Of a DNA stretch of 64,000 nt, positions 59,201 through 64,000 are shown in pieces (the stretch's first letter is position 1; the number at the start of each line of letters is the position of its first letter). The stretch lies in the NCBI GenBank assembly GCA_021845685.1, contig JAJZVN010000001.1:62001-126000 (forward strand). The letters are read 5' to 3'. The notes beneath the pieces are model-generated. The model made no database searches. It saw only the letters and a program-made list of their open reading frames with translations, and was not told the origin of the DNA. Source of the stretch: a bacterium (GTDB lineage Bacteria > SZUA-79 > Acidulodesulfobacterales > Acidulodesulfobacteraceae). The position numbers were made by a program, and so were the translations under genes.

Positions 59201-59971
59201 ATGGATTACGGAATGAAAAACAGGCTTAGCCGTATTATTAGCCCTAAAGACAATAAAACCGTTATGCTTGCTATTGACCATGGTTATTTTATGGGACCTA
59301 CGGGGGGACTCGAAGAACCCGATAAAACAATTTCTCCTCTTATACCTTTTGCCGATTCGCTAATGCTTACAAGAGGCATTCTAAGAACAAAAATTAATCC
59401 TGATTTTAATATTCCGATTGTTTTGAGAGTCAGCGGCGGAACCAGTATACTAAAAGAAGATTTGTCCGACGAAGATATTTCAGTATCCATGGAAGATGCC
59501 GTAAGGCTTAATGTTAGCGCTGTCGCATTGTCTATTTTTATAGGGGCGGAACATGAAAAACAATCTATAATAAATCTTTCAAAATTGGTAGATAAGGGTT
59601 ATAAATACGGTATTCCCGTTCTTGCAGTAACGGCTGTAGGGAGAGATATGAAAAGAGATGCCCGCTATCTTTCATTGGCATGCAGAATTGCCGCCGAGAC
59701 GGGCGCAAATATCGTCAAGACTTATTATTGCGATAATTTTGAAGAAGTTATCAGAACTTGTCCCGTTCCTATCGTTGTTGCAGGCGGCAAAAAAACAACA
59801 GAGCAGGAAGCTTTGCAGCTTGCATATAATGCGGTTAGCAAAGGAGCTGCCGGTGTTGATATGGGCAGAAATATATTCCAATCCGAAAAACCTTTATCTA
59901 TGATAAAAGCAGTCAGGAGTGTTATTCATGAAGCATTAGAACCTCAAGATGCATATAAAAAATGTTTTTAA
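59201..59971 (+). CDS. LsrF-like class I aldolase/thiolase
   Basis: A Schiff-base TIM-barrel protein of 256 aa. The motifs closely resemble E. coli LsrF as I remember it: [23 protein letters not shown], Lys173 in IVKTYYC as the likely catalytic lysine, [10 protein letters not shown] and [11 protein letters not shown]. LsrF is a thiolase in autoinducer-2 breakdown, but no other lsr gene lies here. The same family also includes fructose-bisphosphate and aminodeoxy-type aldolases, so its real substrate is open. It lies 154 bp after pyrD, with AGAGGTAG upstream of the ATG. Confidence 0.8.
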   Translation: MDYGMKNRLSRIISPKDNKTVMLAIDHGYFMGPTGGLEEPDKTISPLIPFADSLMLTRGILRTKINPDFNIPIVLRVSGGTSILKEDLSDEDISVSMEDAVRLNVSAVALSIFIGAEHEKQSIINLSKLVDKGYKYGIPVLAVTAVGRDMKRDARYLSLACRIAAETGANIVKTYYCDNFEEVIRTCPVPIVVAGGKKTTEQEALQLAYNAVSKGAAGVDMGRNIFQSEKPLSMIKAVRSVIHEALEPQDAYKKCF

Positions 59972-59998
59972 ATTGAATTATAAAAAATAAAAACAAAT

Positions 59999-62050
59999 AT
60001 GAATAATTTAAAAAGCGAAAAAAGCGCTTATTTGCAATCTGCAGTTAATCAACCCGTCAACTGGTATCCATGGTGCAAGGAAGCTTTTGAAACCGCAAAA
60101 ACAAAAAATATTCCGGTGCTAATGGATATAGGTGCGGTATGGTGTCATTGGTGTCATGTAATAGACGAAGAATCATATGAAGACGAAGAAACCGCTTCAA
60201 TTATAAATGATAACTTTATTGCAATAAAAGTTGATAAAGACGAACGTCCCGATATAGACGGCAGATATCAGAAAGCGGTTACCGCTTTTGCGGGTCAGGG
60301 CGGCTGGCCGTTAACTGCATTTTTAACATACGAAGGCTATTTTTTTTACGGCGGCACATACTATCCCAAGGAATCAAAGTTTGGTCTGCCGGCATTTAAA
60401 ACCGTTTTGCTGCAAATATCAAAATATTACACGGAAAATAAAGAATTAGTGATAGAACAAAGCAAAGATTTTTATAATGAGCTTTTTGACGAAAAAAAAG
60501 GTATCGCAGGAAAAGGCGCAAGTTTGTTTTATCAGACAAATGATTTAAAACATATTTTTTCAAGCTCTTATGATTTAAGTTTAAAAGATACCGAAAAAAA
60601 AATAAAAAAACTTGCGGCAGAAAGCGCTAAAGAATTTTTGGTTCATTTTGACTATGAAAACGGAGGTCTTGACGAATCGCCTAAATTTTATTATTTTCCT
60701 GTTCTTGAGATGTTATATTATGATTATTTGATAAATTCAAATAAAGAATCTTTTGGGGCAGGTTTATTTGCTTTAGCTAAAATTGCGCTTGGAGGCGTTT
60801 TCGATCAGGTTGAAGGCGGATTTCACAGATATTCCACCGACAAAAAATGGATAATTCCCCATTTTGAAAAATTAGCTTCGGACAATGCTTCAGGCTTGAG
60901 AATTTATGTAAAATATTACAGCCGCATAAAAATATATTCCGGTTTAAATTTAAATTTAAAGTTAGATATCGGCGAACTTCAATCGCTTCTGCTCAATATT
61001 ATAAACAAAACTTTAGATTTTTTAACAGAAAGATTGTATGACCGCATAAACGGAGGCTTTTATTCAAGTATGAGCGCAGATGTTTCAGGCGAGTCTATTA
61101 CCGATGACGGAAGTTTTTATACGTGGACGGAAGATGAACTAAAAAATGCAATTTTTTCAAATGATAAAACCTTAAGCTATAATGAATTAAAATTCAGCGA
61201 AGCTGAATTTTTACTAAATTTTAACAAAGAAGACGGTACAATGCCTGACGGCAGGAAGGTAATCTATTTTAAAGAAAATGCTTTTAAAAAGGAAAATTAT
61301 GAGAAAACTAATAGCTTAATTAATAAACTAAAGGAAGTAAGAAATAAAAGAAAGTTACCTTTTATAGACAAATTAAAATATGCTTCAGTGAACGGCAATA
61401 TAATATATGCGCTAACGGAAGTATATAAAATATTTAAAGAAGATTATCAATCAACTGAAATAAATACAAATAAAATTAACAGTTCCGATAATAATGCCGA
61501 TAATTTTAATAATAATAACGAAACATTAATAAATAAAATCAAAGAAATAGCCGAAAAAAGCATTAAACCTTTTATTGAATACTTTGACAAAAACGGCGAC
61601 GTCGGAAGATTTATAGGCGAATATACGGAGTCTAATCTTGAAGACAACAGTTATATTTTATCAGCTTTAATCGGATTGTATGAAATTACTTTAAAAGAAG
61701 AATATTTAGAATATGCCAAAAAAATTGGAAATTATATTATAGTAAATTTTTACGACGGAGATAACGGTGGTTTTTACGATGTAAGAAAAAATCCAAAAAC
61801 ACCTTTGATAGGATTTCTAAATTTTAAAGAAAAATCAATATTGGATTATGGCGGCTATTCTTCTAATGCATTAGTATTATGCGGAATTGCAAAATTATAT
61901 TATTTAACTTCGGACGATGTTTTTGAAAGAGCGGCGGCCGTATCCGCCGGATATTTTATTAATTATGCTTCAGTTTATAAATATAATATAGCAGGATTTA
62001 TTTCCAGTATTATGGAGTATTCTATTTATAAGAATTATAAGAAGAAATGA
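59999..62050 (+). CDS. DUF255 thioredoxin-like/glucosidase-like protein (YyaL family)
   Basis: A 683-aa cytosolic protein. The N-terminal thioredoxin-like DUF255 domain (~1-165) has VWCHWCHVIDEESYED with Cys49/Cys52, and GGWPLTAFLT. It is followed by an alpha/alpha-barrel region resembling six-hairpin glycosidases (PKFYYFPVLEM, GGVFDQVEGGFHRYSTD). An Asn-rich insert lies at ~481-514. The family has no clearly established function. No Shine-Dalgarno is visible. Confidence 0.87.
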   Translation: MNNLKSEKSAYLQSAVNQPVNWYPWCKEAFETAKTKNIPVLMDIGAVWCHWCHVIDEESYEDEETASIINDNFIAIKVDKDERPDIDGRYQKAVTAFAGQGGWPLTAFLTYEGYFFYGGTYYPKESKFGLPAFKTVLLQISKYYTENKELVIEQSKDFYNELFDEKKGIAGKGASLFYQTNDLKHIFSSSYDLSLKDTEKKIKKLAAESAKEFLVHFDYENGGLDESPKFYYFPVLEMLYYDYLINSNKESFGAGLFALAKIALGGVFDQVEGGFHRYSTDKKWIIPHFEKLASDNASGLRIYVKYYSRIKIYSGLNLNLKLDIGELQSLLLNIINKTLDFLTERLYDRINGGFYSSMSADVSGESITDDGSFYTWTEDELKNAIFSNDKTLSYNELKFSEAEFLLNFNKEDGTMPDGRKVIYFKENAFKKENYEKTNSLINKLKEVRNKRKLPFIDKLKYASVNGNIIYALTEVYKIFKEDYQSTEINTNKINSSDNNADNFNNNNETLINKIKEIAEKSIKPFIEYFDKNGDVGRFIGEYTESNLEDNSYILSALIGLYEITLKEEYLEYAKKIGNYIIVNFYDGDNGGFYDVRKNPKTPLIGFLNFKEKSILDYGGYSSNALVLCGIAKLYYLTSDDVFERAAAVSAGYFINYASVYKYNIAGFISSIMEYSIYKNYKKK

Positions 62051-62151
62051 TAAATAATAAAATAGAATAAATATTAAATTTCTCATTTGCAGGATTAAGA
62101 TGAAAAATTATTACCTTTATTTTCTTATATATATTTAATATAATAAATAAA

Positions 62152-63387
62152 ATGAATAATAAAAACGTTAATATTAATGAAAATGAAAACAAGAAAACGC
62201 CTCTTTACGATAAACATTTAGCATTAGGCGCAAAGATTGTCTCTTTTGCCGGTTTTTATATGCCTTTATACTATAAAAGTATAATAGACGAACATCTTAA
62301 TGTAAGAAATCATTCCGGATTATTTGATATATCGCATATGGGCGAGATTATCGTAAAAGGTAGAGATGCAGGCCCTTTTTTAGATTTTGTTCTTACGGCA
62401 GATGTATCTTCAATTTTTCCGAACACTATAGCGTATTCCCTCATTCTTAATGAAAACGGCGGTGTTATTGATGATTTAACTGTTTATAAATTTTCTAACG
62501 AAAGTTATATGATTGTGGCTAATGCTGCCAATACTAAAAAAGATTTCGCATGGATTCACACTCAAATGATTAATTTGCAAAAGTCAAAATTACAGGATCA
62601 AAGCAAATTTCAAGATTTAACGGTTGAAAATTATAGCGATAAAATAGGCTTGCTTTCAGTACAAGGACCAAAATCCCGCAATATAATATATCCTTTAGCG
62701 GAAGATATTTCCGATAATTATGACAAAAGCAAAAATAATTTTTGTAATATTTTTAATTTTCAATATAATATTAAACCGTTTAAAGAACTGAGTCATTTTG
62801 AATTTAGCTGTATAAAATTTAAAGAAATAAATATTGAAGCCGTAATATCAAGAAGCGGCTATACCGGTGAATTCGGCTTTGAAATTTTTGTTTCGGCAGA
62901 TGATGTAAACAAATTATGGGATTATATTCTTGACAATAAAGAGCTTTCAAATCTTATGCCTGTAGGATTAGGAGCGAGAGATACTTTAAGATTTGAAGCT
63001 GCCCTTCCTTTATACGGACATGAGCTTGATGAAACTATTACTCCTTACGATGCGGGATTAGAAAAATATTTATCAAAAAATAAAGATTTTATAGGCAAAG
63101 AAGCTCTAGAAAAAGTTAAAAATAAAGAAAAGAAATTAATATTTTTTAAGCTGGCAGGGAAGCAGATACCGAGACATATGCAGAAAATACTTGATGAAAA
63201 TCTTAAACCTATAGGATGTGTTGCCAGCGGAACTTATAGCCCGCTGAACAAAATGCCTATCGGCAGCGCATATATTTCAGATTCCAATGTAATCCCGTCA
63301 TCGTTAAAAAACTTTTATATTGATATAAGAGGTAATTTTGAAAAAGCTGAAGTAGTAAATCCTCCGTTTCATAAAATGAAAAAATAA
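62152..63387 (+). CDS. gcvT: Glycine cleavage system T protein (aminomethyltransferase)
   Basis: Transfers the methylene unit from lipoyl-GcvH to tetrahydrofolate, releasing ammonia. Motifs are NHSGLFDISHMGEI, GVIDDLTVYKF, SRSGYTGEFGFEIF and LGARDTLRFEAALPLYGHELD. It has 411 aa against about 365, due to an N-terminal Asn-rich extension and two loop inserts (~145-160 and ~195-215). It begins a gcvT-gcvH-gcvPA operon. No glycine riboswitch is visible upstream. Confidence 0.95.
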   Translation: MNNKNVNINENENKKTPLYDKHLALGAKIVSFAGFYMPLYYKSIIDEHLNVRNHSGLFDISHMGEIIVKGRDAGPFLDFVLTADVSSIFPNTIAYSLILNENGGVIDDLTVYKFSNESYMIVANAANTKKDFAWIHTQMINLQKSKLQDQSKFQDLTVENYSDKIGLLSVQGPKSRNIIYPLAEDISDNYDKSKNNFCNIFNFQYNIKPFKELSHFEFSCIKFKEINIEAVISRSGYTGEFGFEIFVSADDVNKLWDYILDNKELSNLMPVGLGARDTLRFEAALPLYGHELDETITPYDAGLEKYLSKNKDFIGKEALEKVKNKEKKLIFFKLAGKQIPRHMQKILDENLKPIGCVASGTYSPLNKMPIGSAYISDSNVIPSSLKNFYIDIRGNFEKAEVVNPPFHKMKK

Positions 63388-63425
63388 ATGTTAAAAATAA
63401 TCAATTCTTGAAGGAGCTGCAAAAA

Positions 63426-63818
63426 ATGACGGATAAAAAAAATTTTTATTTTGCAAAATCGCATGAATGGCTCAGTAATTATTCTAATAATGACTATAGT
63501 CTCGGCATTTCCGATTTTGCTCAGTCTGAATTAGGAGATGTAGTTTATATCCAACTCCCCCAAGCCGGAAAGCAATATAAAAAAGGTGAAAAAATAGGCG
63601 AAATAGAATCTGTCAAATCTGTTTCAGAAATTTATGCCCCTGTAGATTTAACGGTAAAAAATATAAATTCTAATCTTAATGAAACTCCAGAATTAATTAA
63701 TAACGATCCTTACGGCAAAGGCTTGATCGCCAAAGTTGAATTACACAATCCCTCCGATTTATCACTGCTAATGGATAACAATTCTTACGAATTATTTGTA
63801 AAATCAAATCATGAATAA
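63426..63818 (+). CDS. gcvH: Glycine cleavage system H protein
   Basis: The lipoyl carrier of the glycine cleavage system. Lys64 in ESVKSVSEI is the lipoylation site. Other motifs are HEWLSN, GISDFAQSELGDVVYI and GKGLIAKVE. I choose ATG 63426 with AAGGAG upstream, giving 130 aa; an in-frame TTG at 63408 lies before that Shine-Dalgarno and is unlikely. Confidence 0.96.
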   Translation: MTDKKNFYFAKSHEWLSNYSNNDYSLGISDFAQSELGDVVYIQLPQAGKQYKKGEKIGEIESVKSVSEIYAPVDLTVKNINSNLNETPELINNDPYGKGLIAKVELHNPSDLSLLMDNNSYELFVKSNHE

Positions 63819-63821
63819 ATC

Positions 63822-64000
63822 ATGAATAATTTTCGTTATATTCCTGCTTCAGACGAAGAAGTAAAAAATTTATATAAATTCATCGGGATTAAAGATAAAA
63901 AAGAGTTATTTAATAAAATTATCGGCGATATTCCTTTGATTAACGAAAAAGAGCTTGATTTTATGCCAGATCAAATGGACGAGTTATCGCTGTATAAATA
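63822..64000 (+). CDS. gcvPA: Glycine dehydrogenase subunit 1, N-terminal part
   Basis: Cut by the window end. The ATG lies 3 bp after the gcvH stop. The first residues, FRYIPASDEEVKNLYKFIG, followed by KELFNKIIGDIP, match the start of the split P-protein subunit GcvPA (decarboxylating, PLP enzyme). About 59 residues are visible. Confidence 0.85.
   Translation, partial: MNNFRYIPASDEEVKNLYKFIGIKDKKELFNKIIGDIPLINEKELDFMPDQMDELSLYK

Noticed and set aside
62051-62151. Glycine riboswitch before gcvT
   Set aside because: The gap is only 101 bp of almost pure A/T with no GC-paired aptamer structure.

Overview
The window is a low-GC (strongly AT-rich) chromosomal segment from a Gram-negative bacterium. 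Evidence for Gram-negative: an O-antigen-ligase-type protein, an outer-membrane-type lipoprotein, and ftsEX followed by an EnvC-like coiled-coil protein. Gene content (Aquifex-type aconitase, small Cys-tailed ArgA-like GNAT, PPDK regulatory protein, GAF/HD-GYP protein with a Cys cluster, PyrK-PyrD) resembles deltaproteobacterial lineages, possibly an AT-rich one such as the Acidulodesulfobacterales. That placement is inference from memory of gene families, not from a search. Nearly all genes are on the + strand; only two small genes (30874-31245 and 45609-45875) are on the - strand.

Layout. 1-8.2 kb: glycogen/maltodextrin module with three different GH57 enzymes and glycogen synthase, preceded by a leader carrying an A9/G12 homopolymer tract. 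8.2-11.5 kb: surface polysaccharide genes (O-antigen ligase-like, polyprenyl sugar transferase). 11.6-24.5 kb: aconitase, NAD kinase, RecN, ArgA-like GNAT, rhodanese, PPDK regulator, PmbA, SecA, ArgJ, polysaccharide deacetylase. 24.7-30.7 kb: the classic rpsB-tsf-pyrH-frr-uppS-cdsA-dxr cluster, without rseP after dxr. 31.4-43.7 kb: gamma-carbonic-anhydrase-like protein, Ppx/GppA, GuaB, GuaA, DnaE, AccA and a c-di-GMP phosphodiesterase. 43.7-52 kb: CobQ, a Lys/Ala-repeat lipoprotein, ThiE, FtsEX, a LytM-less EnvC-like protein, CtpA, PyrF. 52.2-64 kb: RlmB, cold-shock protein, TypA, nitrilase, RimI-like GNAT, PyrK-PyrD, LsrF-like aldolase, DUF255 thioredoxin-like protein and the start of a glycine-cleavage operon (gcvT-gcvH-gcvPA, last gene cut by the window end).

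The coding part is mostly housekeeping. The unusual signals are in the gaps and inside proteins. They are: two GC-rich, structured, about 100-nt islands that look like IS200/IS605 right ends (omegaRNA-like), each just upstream of a gene start; a 163-bp MITE-like element between ftsX and the EnvC-like gene; an exact 155-bp tandem duplication before dnaE that copies a Shine-Dalgarno/ATG/TAA minimal ORF; a 7-bp microsatellite over the ribosome-binding region of the sugar transferase; and Asn/Lys/Asp-rich inserts in otherwise conserved enzymes (GH57 glucanotransferase, DnaE, PyrF, PyrK, DUF255 protein). No CRISPR array, phage, complete IS, rRNA or tRNA gene was recognised.
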